From: Membranipora membranacea
Lineage: Eukaryota; Bryozoa; Gymnolaemata; Cheilostomatida; Membraniporidae
Direction: 5' to 3'
NCBI GenBank assembly: GCA_914767715.1
Contig: OU612069.1
Span: forward strand, 5,022,001 to 5,086,000
DNA: 64,000 nt
Under the pieces are notes generated by a model. That model worked only from the letters and a program-made list of their open reading frames with translations, ran no database searches and was not told the origin of the DNA. Positions 12,741 through 25,860 of the stretch are shown here, one piece after another. Position 1 is the stretch's first letter. Every line of letters begins with the position of its first letter. Both the position numbers and the translations under genes were made by a program.

Positions 12741-14258
12741 GAAAAACATTCAGCACATAACTAGCCAGAGTAGGTTATTCACCCTGCAACAGGGCACAGC
12801 ACATAAATACAAGTTAACACAGCAGCCAACACCAGCCACTAGCAGACTATGCCGTTTACTTGTATGATGAGATAATTTATTGCAAAGAGAAGTCAAGCGT
12901 GAATCCCCCTTCTACCCTGTCAGACCAGAAATAATCTTCAGTCTGATAGCCAGCCGCCGTCTGCCACACTCAGCCACAAAACTCAGCAACAACACCCAGC
13001 ACCAACGCTCAGCTGCTGAGATGTTCTCAGGCTACATTTGAGATATACATTTAGGCTCCCAAGACCCCTAAAACAAGCGTGATACATGGGTGGCACTTCA
13101 ATCAATAAATCTACCTCTGCTGAAACAAACTTTGTTGGCTTGGAATCATCTGAAAGTATCATGTCTAGTATTATGCAACCAGGCTGAAATAACCTTTGAT
13201 AACAGAAATCAAGTAATCAAACCTAGTCACCCTCACAGCCAACTGGAACTTAGATGAAGTACGATCCAATTCCCTCCCTGCCTTTGAAGTTGCTCCCCCT
13301 GTTGAGCAGGCAGTCAATACCGTTAGAATCGAAGCAAATCAAATGCAGGCATAATTTATCATTTGATTACTTAGCGATTGACTTTCTTAGAAGTAGCTGG
13401 GATAGGTTGAAAACCCTGCAACAAAAGTTCCGCATACATGCAAGCTAACACCAGAAACAAGCCACTAGCAGACCAAAAAAGTGACCTAGGCAGAAAGATT
13501 TTAAAGCAAAATGAAGTCAACCATGTGACAAATTAATTGTCTTTTCCCTCATGACTTCGATGTTATAGGGTTATATCCCAAGTACGGGAGAATACAACAT
13601 ACACCTCCTTATTATCAAACTGTTTGCGAATTATCTGCATCGAAAAGAACAATAAGATATGTAAAATTATGTTTCGTTTTGTTGTTCAGAGCACAAGAAT
13701 TACAAATCAACTCTGCCATATATTTCGAAAATGACTGGTAGCTCACACCCTTTAGCCCTAACAAACTTTTCCTGCCTAGTTATGGTATGTTAATGTAACA
13801 GGGGTGCATGTGAATCACAGAGCAGCCCCGAGGTATGAAAGAGAAAAGTACACTGTTATCTATTTCAGCATTCTAGAAATTTTTGGTATTCAAGCGAGCT
13901 TAATACACCCCTGACTAGCATTATCAATATTAGATAAGCTAAGTATGCTGTAGACTGGGAGTGAAAACTCAAACATCTAAACCAAACAAGAGTACATGTC
14001 ACTGCCTAACACTGCCTGTAATCTTTAGTTGCTAGAATACACTTGTACTTTAGTGCGATGTAGTCTTGTGAAAATAGAGCCCTTATTATTGCCAACGAAA
14101 AGATAAAGTTAGATTTATGTCCTCATGGACAATGGATGGACAACTTCCAGTCTTAAAGTAACGTGTATTGCCTTAGGGCTTAGAAGCATTGCAAATAGAA
14201 TAGTAAGGGCCGAGGTGAATGATTTTTAGCTAACACAAAGAGGACCAATTTAAGGTCA

Positions 14259-14361
14259 TTTATAGAATCATATGTGCTGTCCCACTCTGTATTTATATAA
14301 TCATATGTGCTATCCCACTCCGTATTTATAGAATCATATGTGCTGTCCCACCCTGTATTTA
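14259..14361. repeat. 36 bp tandem repeat, three copies
   Basis: Three near-identical units of ATAGAATCATATGTGCTGTC followed by a CCCAC-rich tail, nested in one macrosatellite unit and absent from the others. Confidence 0.8.
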
Positions 14362-16876
14362 GTCATGTCAGGTCATACTTAGTATTTGGAGATACTCCCC
14401 CTGTCAAGCTGTAGTGGCTTACCAGTAAAATGGGGCCAAATGAATATACAGGCATATCGTATCAAAGTTGATTAACTGGGGGCTGACTTCATAGGAAGTG
14501 GTCAGGCCTCACGCTTGAAAACCCTGCGATCTTCGCATAAAATCAAGTTGCCGCCTCTGCAGCCTGCAACCGCTAAAGAGATAGATTGTCTTTAATCAAC
14601 CTTTCGCCCAAACAATCAATTTTCCTGACCTAACAAATGTGATAGCGAGTTTTCTGCTCACCTGCAAGGACCAAATTTAACAGCTACGTTAACCTGAACA
14701 TGTATGTAACAGGGGTGTATGAACATTAATATCCAACCCCGCGGATGAAACACTGTTATAATTTTCATGATTGGGGTATTCTTAGCAATGAGGCGATAAA
14801 ACAGTGTCAGTTCCATCAAATAATCTTGTTACTTTCCAAAAAATCAAACACTGTAAAGATTTTACCCCATCATCATATCACCATTATTCTATATGAAACT
14901 TTATACACCCCTGACTAGCATGAGATAAGCAAGCAAGTATGTGGTAGAAGGCTGAGAATGAAAACTTAAGCGTGTAAACCAAACATGAGTACATGTCACT
15001 GCCTAACACTGCCTGTTATCTATCGTTGCCAGTCTACACTGGTATTTTAGTCCTACTTAGTTGAGGACAATATTCAATAGTGCCCCTTATCAACAAGAAT
15101 ATTTATCTTCAGTCATAGATGACTGAATATTTCTCTAATTATATGCTAACCTAAAACATAACGTAAATTTGCCTTGTGACTTTTAATAAACCTAATACCA
15201 GCTACCAAATCATCGCCGATAATGCCTTCATTTATGCCATCAAATAAACTTCTGACCTCTTTGAAAATAACCTGTGTTGGTTAAAATCATCGCAAAAAAG
15301 CATTGTCAGGGCCAGAGTGAACAAATTCTAAATATCTTAAAACAACAAGTTTAAGCTAACTGACAACTCTAATGCCCTGTATTAGGAGTTGTTCCCACGT
15401 AGAATGCGAGCATGACGATAAGCTTAATATTATGAGTTGCCCCACCTTATTGCTGATCAGTATACCGCTCTTCATATGATCACCCAGGCTGATCGACTTG
15501 TTTTTAAGTTGTCGGGAGGAGAACTTCTAAGACTCCTGATTCTCCAACTTTTTTTTTAATTTTCTGCAAGTAAAATAATAAATCACATTAGTATATGATG
15601 GATGCACTGTTCCGGGCTCAGAAGGATACATTCTGTCTTATTCTTTTATTCACCTCATGCAGTCCTTACAGCTGTGATATAGAGTTTTCCGCTTGATTGC
15701 TAGGGCTAAATTTAACGGTTACTGCAAGTATGTAACAGGGGTGTATACAAAAACCAACCCAGCCCGAGGATGAAAGATAAAACACGCAGCCAGCCCTAAA
15801 TGACGTTCGGCCACGATTGCCATGCTGGACACCATTGGCTGGCCGTGTACTAGGGGTTTGATTTACTTGTGTATACACTGAACAATGTTATCTTCATCAG
15901 GATTGCAGGAATTCTTAGAGTGAAATAATTAAACATTTCCTTCAAGGAATCATGCTGAATTCCAAAAATCTACCACTGTAAAACCTTAATCACATCATTA
16001 TATCACCATTTTCTATGGGTACCTTAATACACCCCTTGGGTAATGCATTATCTACATGATATAAGCTAAGTAAGTGGTAGAAGGCTGGGAATGAAAACTC
16101 AAATATCTAAACCAAATATAGTACATGATACTGCCTAACACTGCATAACACTTCCTGCTATCTAAGGTTGCTTTTTAACGCTGATATTTAGTATTACAGT
16201 CTTAAAGGTTTTTATGGATATACTCAACAGGGTCCTCACTTATCAATGCCGCTGTAATGTACAAATTCGATTTATCTCCCTATGTACAAAGGATGGACAA
16301 CTTCCAATCTTGGAATTTCAAATAATGTTTCAATGGTCATTTATTGACTAATTATGCTATAATAATTTTTGAAAATCAAAGATGAAATTTGTTTGTGATT
16401 TCAAGTAAGAATATTTTGTTTACCACCAAAGAAGGATTTTCCTATCACTTTGTTAACCCTCACTGCGACTTAAAAATGTCATATAGAGTTTTAAGGGCCA
16501 GGGTAAACAACCTACTCACACAAATTACGAATTCAAACTTTGTATATGACATTTATTGTATATTGTGCGATCCTATTCTCAGCATTATGAGTTACTCCCC
16601 CATCGAGCTGGCAGAGGCTGACCAGTAAATTGGGACCAACCAAAAATGCAGAAGTATTGGATAAACCTAGTCCAACTGGCCACTGTCATTTTTGGAAGTA
16701 CCCAAACCTAACGCTTGAAAACCCTGCTAGTATTGCGTACAATTAAGGTGCTGGCACAGCACTGCTAACAATCCACTAACAGACCATGATCTGTCTTGTA
16801 CTAGGATAGGATTTGCAAAATGAAACTGGTAAATAGATTGATTGCCTTCTCGGCATATTGGCTAAGATCAAAGTGT

Positions 16877-17066
16877 CATGGCCAATGGCTGACTAGTGCC
16901 TGTTTCAGTTTTTTGCAGCTTGCTGCACACTTACGATTAGGAGGTCCTCTATTGCCTCACCTCTAGGGTGCATTCTAGTTTACTAGGGTGTATCACACTT
17001 TCAGTACGAGGATTTCTAGCAACTTGCGTCCCTCTTTAGGGGCAGCCCACCCTCTGATTTGTCATA
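16877..17066. repeat. 190 bp module, copy 1 of 3
   Basis: Module beginning ATGGCCAATGGCTGA and ending in a GGGGC-GCCCACCCTCTG stretch. It recurs at 18387-18574 and 19667-19855. It is the most conserved and most GC-rich part of the larger macrosatellite units and could be a short interspersed element. No RNA polymerase III boxes are evident. Confidence 0.7.
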
Positions 17067-17904
17067 AGCTGGGCCTTCAATGAGTCTTTCACCCAAATGA
17101 CTGGTTTCACCTGTGTAGTCTTACCTTACTTCTGTTCAGTAGCCGCCTCTTCATATGATCTCTTTGTCTGAACAACTGTTATGTTCTTGATTTTGGAGCA
17201 GACCGTCTACACCTTCTGATTCTCTGACTGTCTGCGGTATTGTCTGCATAGAAAAGTACAATAAGATATGGATATATGATTAATTTGGCTGGTCAGAGCT
17301 AAGATATAATAAAGCACCTCTGTCATATGTTCTGGTACTGAATGGTTATTCCCCTCTTGCAGTCCTTACAGTCAATGTCCGCTAAGTTAAAGGGCTGTAA
17401 ACCCAACCAGTTTGTAACAGGGGTGTATTTATATCAAAGCAGCCCGGATTAAGAAAGTAGAGCGATATATTCAAGAAATTATTGGTATTGAAACAATGAA
17501 ACATTTCCATCAAATAATCTTTGCTGCATCCCAAAAAAATCAAACACTGTAAAACTCTTACCTCTTCATTATATCAGCATTTTATGAGGAAACCTTTATA
17601 CACCCCTGACTAACATTATCAACATGAGATAAGCTAAGTATGTGGTAGAAGGCTGGGAATGAAACCTCAAATATCTAAACCAAACATGAGTACATGACAC
17701 GGCCTAACACTGCCTGTTATCTATTGTAGCCAGTCTACACTGGTTTATTTAGTATTATATAGTTTAGCATATTCAACCAGGCCACTTATTGATAAGAATA
17801 TGACTCAAGGTTTCACGATTAATATGCTAAGATGCACTGTCGAAACTGTCAAAGTGATTTTCATGAACGTAAAATTTACCAAATCATCGCTGATAATGCC
17901 TCCC

Positions 17905-18000
17905 TTGCACTCTGCCACCACACTCAGTCTCCATCCTCGACCACCACATGGGTTAGAGGGCAGTAGCTTTAATCAACTGCGCTACATATAATGCCATCGA
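17905..18000 (-). repeat. tRNA-like (SINE-like) segment, copy 1
   Basis: On the minus strand the sequence TGTAGCGCAGTTGATTAAAG fits a tRNA 5' region with an A box. It is followed by an anticodon-arm-like CTACTGCCCTCTAAC and a GGTCGAGG reminiscent of a degenerate B box. It has no proper acceptor stem, so it is not a working tRNA. The near-identical copy at 19187-19282 belongs to the duplicated 1282 bp unit. Confidence 0.45.
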
Positions 18001-18198
18001 ATAAAATTTTGACCTTTCTGAAAGTAACCTGTTCTGGTTGGAATCATTGCAAATAGCAATGTGAGGGCCACAATTGGATTGGCAATAAAGATTAAGAATG
18101 GTCTAATGCCTTGTATTTTGAGTTGCTCCCCACATAAAATAGGAGCCCTATATATCATGACTTGCCCCACCTTATTTGGGTTTAATAGACTCCTCTCG

Positions 18199-18280
18199 AC
18201 ATTGATCTCTCTGTCTGATCTCTCTGATCTCTCTGTCTGATCTCTCTGATCTCTCTGTCTGATCTCTCTCTGTCTGTTAA
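18199..18280. repeat. TCTCTGTCTGA microsatellite
   Basis: Imperfect run of CTGATCTCTCTGTCTGATCT words; a second copy lies at 19482-19552, one 1282 bp period away. Confidence 0.85.
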
Positions 18281-18386
18281 AGTGTTGTAGGAGCAGTCAA
18301 CACACACACCTCCTGATTCTCTGTTTATGGAATTATCTACAATAAATAAAATAAAAGATGACAGTATATGTTGCGTTGGCTGTGTC

Positions 18387-18574
18387 ATGGCCAATGGCTG
18401 ATTAGTGCCTGTTTCAGTGTCTGGCAGCTTGCTGCACTCCTACGATTAGGAGGTCAACCATGGCCTCACCTCTAGGATGCATTCTAGTTTTCTATAATGT
18501 ATCACACTCTCAGTGCGAGGACTTCGGGCAACTTGCGTCCCTCTTTAGGGGCGGCCCACCCTCTGTTTGTCATA
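18387..18574. repeat. 190 bp module, copy 2 of 3
   Basis: Close match to 16877-17066 and nearly identical to 19667-19855. Confidence 0.75.
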
Positions 18575-19186
18575 AACAGGGTGTTCCTGTGTGCTTGGAA
18601 ATATACATTCTGTCATATACCCTTTTACCCCATTGACCATTGCAGTCATATAGTTATGCTTAGTTAAAAGGCTAAGGTAAACGTAACCGGTATGTCCAAG
18701 GGGTGTATAAAATTACAAAGCAGCCCCGAGTCTGAAAGAGAAAAGTGCTCCGTTATATTTTTAGGACTCTAGAAATTCTTAACAGTGAAACAAGAAAACA
18801 TTTCCACCAAAATAATCTTGTTGTCTTTCAAAAGATGAAACACTGTAAAACTCTTACCTCTTCATTATATCACCATATTTTATACCCCTGGCTAACATTA
18901 TCAACATGAGATAAGCTAAGTATGTGGTAGAAGGCTGGGAATGAAAACTCAAATATCAAAACCAAACATGAGTACATGACACGGCCTAACACTGCCTGTT
19001 ATCTATCGTAGCCAGTCTACACTGTTTTATTTAGTATTATATAGTTTAGCATATTCAACCAGGCCACATATTGATAAGAATATGACTCAATGTTTCACGA
19101 TTAATATGCTAAGATGCACTGTCGAAACTGTCAAAGTGATTTTCATGAACGTAAAATTTACTAAATCATCGCTGATAATGCCTCCC

Positions 19187-19282
19187 TTGTACTCGGCCAC
19201 CACACTCAGTCTCCATCCTCGACCACCACTTGGGTTAGAGGGCAGTAGCTTTAATCAACTGCGTTACATTTAATGCCATCGA
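19187..19282 (-). repeat. tRNA-like (SINE-like) segment, copy 2
   Basis: Nearly identical to 17905-18000, carried by the second 1282 bp unit. Same A-box-like start, same degraded B box. Confidence 0.45.
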
Positions 19283-19666
19283 ATAAAATTCTGACCTTTC
19301 TGAAAGTAACCTGTTCTGGTTGGAATCATTGCAAATAGCATTGTGAGGGCCACAATTGGATTGGCAATAAAGATTAAGAATGGTCTCATGCCTTGTATTT
19401 GGAATTGCTCTCCACATAAAATGAGAGCCCTATATATCATGACTTGCCCCACCTTATTTGGGTTTAATAGACTCCTCTCGACATTGATCTCTCTGTCTGA
19501 TCTCTCTGTCTGATTTCTCTGATCTCTCTGTCTGATCTCTCTCTGTCTGTTAAAGTGTTGTAGGAGCAGTCAACATACACACCTCCTGATTCTCTGTTTA
19601 TGGAATTATCTGCTATAAATAAAATCAAAGATGACAGTATATGTTGCGTTGGCTGTGCCATGGCCA

Positions 19667-19855
19667 ATGGCTGATTAGTGCCTGTTTCAGTTTCTGGCAG
19701 CTTGCTGCACTCCTACGATTAGGAGGTCAACCATGGCCTCACCTCTAGGATACATTCCAGTTTTCTAAGATGTATCACACTCTCAGTGCGAGGACTTCGG
19801 GCAACTTGCGTCCCTCTTTAGGGGCGGCCCACCCTCTGTTTGTCACAAACAGGGT
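19667..19855. repeat. 190 bp module, copy 3 of 3
   Basis: Nearly identical to 18387-18574, one 1282 bp period away. Confidence 0.75.
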
Positions 19856-21889
19856 GTTCCTGTGTGCTTGGAAATATACATTCTGTCATATACCCTTTTA
19901 CCCCATTGACCATTGCGGTCATATAGTTCTGTTTACTTAAAAGGCTAAGGTAACCTTAACCAGTATGTCCAAGGGGTGTATAAAATTACAAAGCAGCCCC
20001 GAGTCTGAAAGAGAAAAGTGCACCGTTAATTTTAAGGACTCCACAAAATTATTAACATTGAACCAATGAAACATTTCCACCAAAATAATCTTGCTGTATT
20101 CCAAAAAATGACACGCGGTAAACATTTAACCACTTCATTATATCACCATTTTCTCAAGCGAGCTTAATACACCCCTGACTAGCATTTTCAATATTAGATA
20201 AGCTAAGTATGCTGTAGACTGGGAGTAAAAATTCAAATATCTAAACCAAACATGAGTACATGACACAACCTAACACTGCCTGTTATCTATTATTGCTGGT
20301 CAACGCTGATATTTAGTATTACGCAAATGGGCCCCTTTTTAATACCACTATAGCTAGAAGCTAAATACCGATTACTGATCGACGTTTAGGGGTACATGCT
20401 GGCGGCATCATAAAGGAACTGTCAAAATCAAGACTTATCATGCAATGCTGTTCTTATGTCATGATCACCAAGACCCTGTGCTCAAGGTTATCAAAACATA
20501 CGTATATCTGTCCCATGCCAATCAAAACAAAAACAAAAAGTTGAGGATGTTTTTACAAGCAGAGAAATATCAGAGAAGCTATAGCCTTTGGAGCAATAGC
20601 GTAAGAGTGGCACAATGTTGGTGTGATTGTTTGGTAAATAGGAATCAATTGATGTTTTCGGGAATTGAAGCAGTCAAGTCAACAGAAAGACGGGATAAAA
20701 TGAAACTTCTGAAAATTCAAAAACTAGCAGCTGTAATACTTAATTGCTTCCTCTCATCGCCTAAGGTAAGGGCAGCAGTTTCACTGACCGCTATATTTAT
20801 CTCAGTCTGCCCTGTACACACAATTTACATGATTACACTTACCTAAACACCGGTCGGTAGGTGACTATCTACTTGACCCCTCTGCTCCGCAGATCTGTCT
20901 TTAGGAGCGTCACATCCCAGGTTAACAGGAGGAGCTCATTTAATGACATCTGATGTCTAACTGGTTATTGGTGTACCTGTGTGGGAGAGAAAATCTGCTG
21001 CTCACAGATCAGATGTCTAGTATTCTGTGATACACTCTCTGGACCTAAGGTGCTTCTTCCCCTCACAGTCCTCTCAATTGTGAGAAAATGACATCCGCTA
21101 AATTAGACGGCTACATGAACGGTAAAACTTGAGGTAACAGGGGTGTATACAAATTACTGATCATCCCCTAGGTGTGAAAGAAAGGATGGACAACTTGATT
21201 CTCAAAGTTGAACTTCAAGGTAGGGAAACAACAAACATTTAAATCGACAATTTTTGTTGCTACCAAAATATCACTATTCATTAAACAATCGTGAAATAGC
21301 CTACTGCTTCATATTTAAAGCTCTTCTTGGAGGCATCTTTATACACCCCTGGCTAGCATTATCACTGTAAGATAAGCCAAGTGCGTGGTAAAATTCTATC
21401 AACATCCTAACTGACTAAAACAAACATGAGTACGTGATGAGGCCTCACATTGCCTGTTTCTACGGTTGCTGTGTCTGTCTAGCCCCTCACTATTATCAGA
21501 AATATTGAGAACTGCGGCTAATTGGGAAGATATGAAGTAAAGCAGCATAAAACGAAAAGCCGATGCTTGTTGTTTGTTGTTTATAGAGGGAGGAAAGCTG
21601 CAGGTAAATATGCTGCTCCTTTTCAGGCAGGAGGGATTAAATCACTTTCACATGGTGTTCCTCTGTACCGATGAGTTTCTAGAAATGATGGCTGTTATGG
21701 CCTGATGGCCTCTACATAAAGATGAAGCCCTAATAATAATACTAATAATCCCATAGCCCAAAACGCTATTTCAGAATAAAAGAATGCCAAAAAGAGTAGG
21801 AGACGGTCGACATGACGATTGTAAGGAGGATGTCTCTCAGATTGTAGAAGAGAAGGCATTTTGTATGATGCCGTAATAGGACCACACTA

Positions 21890-23660
21890 TTAATTAACCT
21901 AAAGCTTAAACTAAACAGACACCAACACCATACGCTACTCTCAGAACTCAGGCTAATCTCACAAACATCCTAAACTACCATGACGCCCATAGCATAAGCT
22001 ACTGTCAGAACTCAGGCTAATCTCACAAACAGCCTAAACCACACTGACGCCCATAGCCTAAGCTACTGTCAGAACTCAGGATAATCTCACAAACAGCCTA
22101 AATTACACTGACGCCCACATCATGAGCTACTGTCAGAACTCAGGCTAAACTCACAAACAGCCTAAACTACACTGACGCCCATAGCATAAGCTACTGTCAG
22201 AACACACGCTAATCTCACAAACAGCCTTAACCACACTGACACCCATATCATAACATCAGAAGAATTCGGGATCACAAACTGCCTAAACTACACTGACGCC
22301 CATATCATACCGTCAGAAGAAGTCGGGCTCACAAACTGCCTAAACTACGCTGACGCCCATATTATAGGCTACTGTCAGAACTCAGGCTAACCTCACGTAC
22401 TGCCTTCACCAAACCGACACCCATATCATACCGTCAGAAGCATTCAGGATCACAAAGTGCCTAAACTACACGGACAAACGTATCATACCGTCAGAAGAAG
22501 TCTGGCTCACAAACTGCGTAAACTACACGGACACCGATACCATACGCTACTGTCAGAACTCAGGCTAATCTCACAAAGTGCCTAAACTACACTGACACCC
22601 ATTTATCATTCCGTCAGAAGAAGTCTAGCTCACAAACTGCGTAAGCTACACGGACACCAATACCATAAGCTACTGTCAGAACTCAGGCTAATCTCACAAA
22701 CAGCCTAAACTACACTGACGCCCATAGCATGAGCTACTGTCAGAACTCACGCTAATCTCACAAACAGCCTAAACTACAGGGACGCCCATATCATACCGTC
22801 AGAAGAAGTCGGGCTCACTAACTGTCTAAACTATACGGACAACAATATCATACGCTACTCTCAGAACTCAGGCTAGTCTCACAAACAGCCTAGATTACAC
22901 TGACGCCCATAGCATGAGCTACTGTCAGAATTCAGGCTAATCTCACAAACAGCCTAAACCATACTGACGCCCATAGCATTAGGTACTGTCAGAACTCAGG
23001 CTAATCTCACAAACAGCCTAAATTACACTGACGCCCATAGCATGATCTACTGTCAGAACTTAGGCTAATCTCACAAACAGCCTAAACTACACTGACGCCC
23101 ATAGCATGAGCTACTGTCAGAATTCAGGCTAATCTCACAAACAGCCTAAACCATACTGACGCCCATATCATACGCTACTCTCAGAACTCAGGCTAATCTC
23201 ACAAACAGCCTAGATTACACTGACGCCCATAGCATGAGCTACTGTCAGAACTCAGGCTAATCTCACAAACAACCTAAACCATACTGACGCCCATAGCATT
23301 AGGTACTGTCAGAACTCAGGCTAGTCTCACAAACAGCCTAAATTACACTGTCGCCCATAGCATGAGCTACTGTCAGAACTCAGGCTAATCTCACAAACAG
23401 CCTAAACTACACTGACACCCATAGCAAAAGCTACTGTCAGAACACACGCTAATCTCACAAACAGCCTAAACTACACGGACACCCATATCATACCGTCAGA
23501 AGAAGTCGGGCTCACTAACTGTCCAAACTATACGGACAACAATATCATACGCTACTCTCAGAACTCAGGCTAATCTCACAAACAGCCTAAACCATACTGA
23601 CGCCCATAGCATTAGCTACTGTCAGAACTCAGGCTACTCTCACAAACAAACAAACTACAC
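21890..23660. repeat. 64/57 bp satellite array, locus 1
   Basis: About 27 tandem units of two related monomers. The long type (about 64 bp) contains GCTACTGTCAGAACTCAGG and CTAATCTCACAAACAGCC. The short type (about 57 bp) contains ATACCGTCAGAAGAAGTCGG and CTCACAAACTGCC. Both end in TAAACTACACTGACGCCCAT. Long and short types are interspersed irregularly. The same family forms a second array at 61240-62112. Confidence 0.95.
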
Positions 23661-23667
23661 TGACGCC

Positions 23668-23790
23668 TACGGCAGACGAGCTGCGCCACATGGGAAAATA
23701 AACTGGGAATGGCGCAGCTCGGCTACATGCAATTTACATGTGGCGCAGCTCGGCTAGGGGCAATTTATGTGTGGCGCAGCTCGGCTAGTT
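23668..23790. repeat. GC-rich repeat at the satellite edge
   Basis: The word TGGCGCAGCTCGGCTA occurs three times in direct orientation and its complement (GAGCTGCGCCACATG) once at the start, giving a possible hairpin between 23676 and 23725. It directly abuts the satellite and differs sharply from it in composition. Confidence 0.8.
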
Positions 23791-24239
23791 TCAAATTTTG
23801 AAGACATGAGAACACAACTCATGAATTTGATAGTCTGACACTACTCAGTCGGAAAAGAGTTGGAGTCAACTTGGGTTTTGGAGGTATGATTGTTAACAAC
23901 TAAGTCTGCACCATCTTGATAGCTGAGTCTGATAATTGGGTCCAAGGCCTGACTTTGAGTTTAGAGGATCACTCACTGGCCTGAGCACTGAAAGGTGACC
24001 TTTTTAATGTTATCACTATCAGTCACTCTCAACATAGAGCCACCTTGGAAAAGATATATGCAGAGGAGAGGTGTCTGTCATGTGAACTGTACTGTTCTGA
24101 TTGTCACTACCCAATCTACTATCTTACCAAGGACTGGCAAGGACTAGCTAGGAGTACTCCTTGATCTTTCACTACAGACAGCTCCTGGACCAATCAGTAG
24201 GATCTATGTATGTAGTTAATTTTTGTCATTGTTACAGTG

Positions 24240-24674
24240 AATCGGAGTCAAAGAATTGGTGGAATGTTGTTGACGATGCAGCAGCACCCTCACTGGCAGA
24301 CTATCTATCTATGACCCAATGGTCCTCCTTATCCAAAACCTGTCTGGGACTGTGGCAATGTTTGACGGTCGTATTACGTTCAATTCTTTCATTCAATGAC
24401 CTCATAGCTCTATCGCTAACACAGGAACAGTTGAGCATCTCATTTGGTTTCTGCATTGATTGATCAAATTATCATTTTCCCTTTCAGAACGGTTGAAGAC
24501 AAGGTGATGACAACAAAATTAAAACCAGCCTATGGCCCAGTGGTCTATCATAATATTGATGGAAATAAAGTCATCTGGATGATCAATATGCCGACAAACA
24601 ACTTGCCGATCAACTATGAGATACGAGTCTGCAACGTAGTGCCACAAAGAAGGTCAAATGACCTCTTTACATAA
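24240..24674 (+). CDS. Possible exons of an unrecognised gene or element
   Basis: Two open stretches may be exons. The first (after the acceptor-like TTGTTACAG ending at 24238) reads SESKNWWNVVDDAAAPSLAD. The second, after the good acceptor CCCTTTCAG at 24488, reads VEDKVMTTKLKPAYGPVVYH on to a stop at 24674. No convincing donor joins them. A short piece near the end (QRRSNDLF) has a counterpart at 31120-31160 (PQRRPNDLF), which suggests a mobile-element origin rather than a host gene. I do not recognise the product. Confidence 0.22.
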
Positions 24675-25449
24675 GTCTAACTCCTTGGTCTTAGTATCTA
24701 TGCATTTTTTGATTGCTTGTGGGTCAGGTTTTCAGTTTAGGGACTCAAGCAGTCAAGCACATTTGAATTGTAAATGCCCAAAGTGCCACTGATAAGCTGA
24801 TTCAAATCAATCGTTAGTTCTAATAGCAAACAAATACAACGATGAACAGACTTGACAACTGTAATCTGTAAGTGGGTACCAAATTATTTCAAAGTTTTCT
24901 CTCTGGTCGGATTTAACTTTTTTTTTCTTACATACCATGTTTGTTTGTTGATGAGGAGCTGACATAAATGGTTCCTTTATTTCTTTTTTCGTTATCTGTT
25001 TTGTGTAACGTATTTTAAGCATAATAATAATTATACTATGCCTAAGAAAGTCTACAGAATAACGTATAGATAGATGCGAATTTGTCAACAGTGACTGAAA
25101 GTTCTTTGAATAAAAAACAGCTTAGGTGCCCTACTTAGGTCTCGTCCCCAAATCACTCTCTCATAGATAGAACTATACCTATGCATTCTGAGTAAATGCC
25201 TTGTGCACGAATTGTCTAATTGAGCCAAGTGACCAGACTACCTTGGGAGAAAGATTGATTTTTGCTGAGAGAACTTGGAGCCGTGTTTACAAGAACTATG
25301 GTAGGACAACCCATATGTCTGATACAATCATACCAGGGAGTTTAGGACAAATGTTATATTGTGTCCCCAACTCCCTGATCATACAAACTCCCTGATATCT
25401 TTAGTTCACCCAAGGACTTACTATCACTCTCCTACATCTGTCTGCCCAT

Positions 25450-25860
25450 TTTGTTCACCTCTATTTATGCTAAGATAAGAAACGACTGAGAAAGTTTTTC
25501 AAAGACGCTAATAATCTGAATATTCAAAACATAAGTGTCCTTGATACCATTATAGATAATTGAACTCAAAACCTGATACTAAATTACATACATGATGATG
25601 AACATTTTATAAATGAATTTTTACCAAAGCTTCCATCAGGAAGATTCAGGACATTAAAATATCGATCTTCTTGGGGGAAAGACAGTTTTGTAAGCAACAT
25701 GATTTTATCCATCAATAATATCATTTTAACCCAATCCACGATGAGATGTCAGCTTTTTTTCACGTATTTTTTTCTTTGCTCTATGTGAACAGCAGTGTAT
25801 CAAACAACAAATTTCGCAACATACTTATATGTGAGTGACACATAAACTAATCAATCAATC
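25450..25860 (+). pseudogene. LINE 3' end fragment
   Basis: The translation contains KKRLRKFFKDANNLN, then HDDEHFINEFLPKLPSGRFR and KDSFVSNMILSINN, the usual C-terminal layout of a non-LTR retrotransposon polyprotein. It is followed by a simple AATCAATC tail near 25850. Broken by a stop near 25560; the 5' part is missing, as expected for a truncated insertion. Confidence 0.55.

Larger units (their letters stand above)
12740..21480. repeat. Macrosatellite of roughly 0.9-1.7 kb units
   Basis: About seven diverged units, recognised by the landmark AACAGGGGTGTAT or CAAGGGGTGTAT near 13799, 14708, 15736, 17420, 18700, 19975 and 21136. In each unit the mirror word ATACACCCCTG follows after 110-290 bp, then a conserved block (GATAAGCTAAGTATG, AATATCTAAACCAAACATGAG, CCTAACACTGCCTGTTATCTA). 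Units near 17400-18680 and 18690-19960 are almost identical with a 1282 bp period, so they duplicated recently; the others are old and of uneven length. The core between AGGGGTGTAT and ATACACCCCT looks like a short inverted-repeat element spread as part of the larger unit. I see no gene inside. Confidence 0.85.

Noticed and set aside
17905-18000. A functional tRNA gene
   Set aside because: An A-box-like start is present, but there is no matching acceptor stem and the B box is degraded; only a tRNA-like relic is supported.
20445-20846. 133-codon open frame on the plus strand
   Set aside because: One of the longest frames, but it has no recognisable domain, lies between macrosatellite units, and has an ordinary composition for noncoding AT-rich DNA.
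21890-23660. Possible CRISPR-like array because of regular 57-64 bp units
   Set aside because: The whole unit repeats, with no unique spacers, and the DNA is animal nuclear; it is a satellite.
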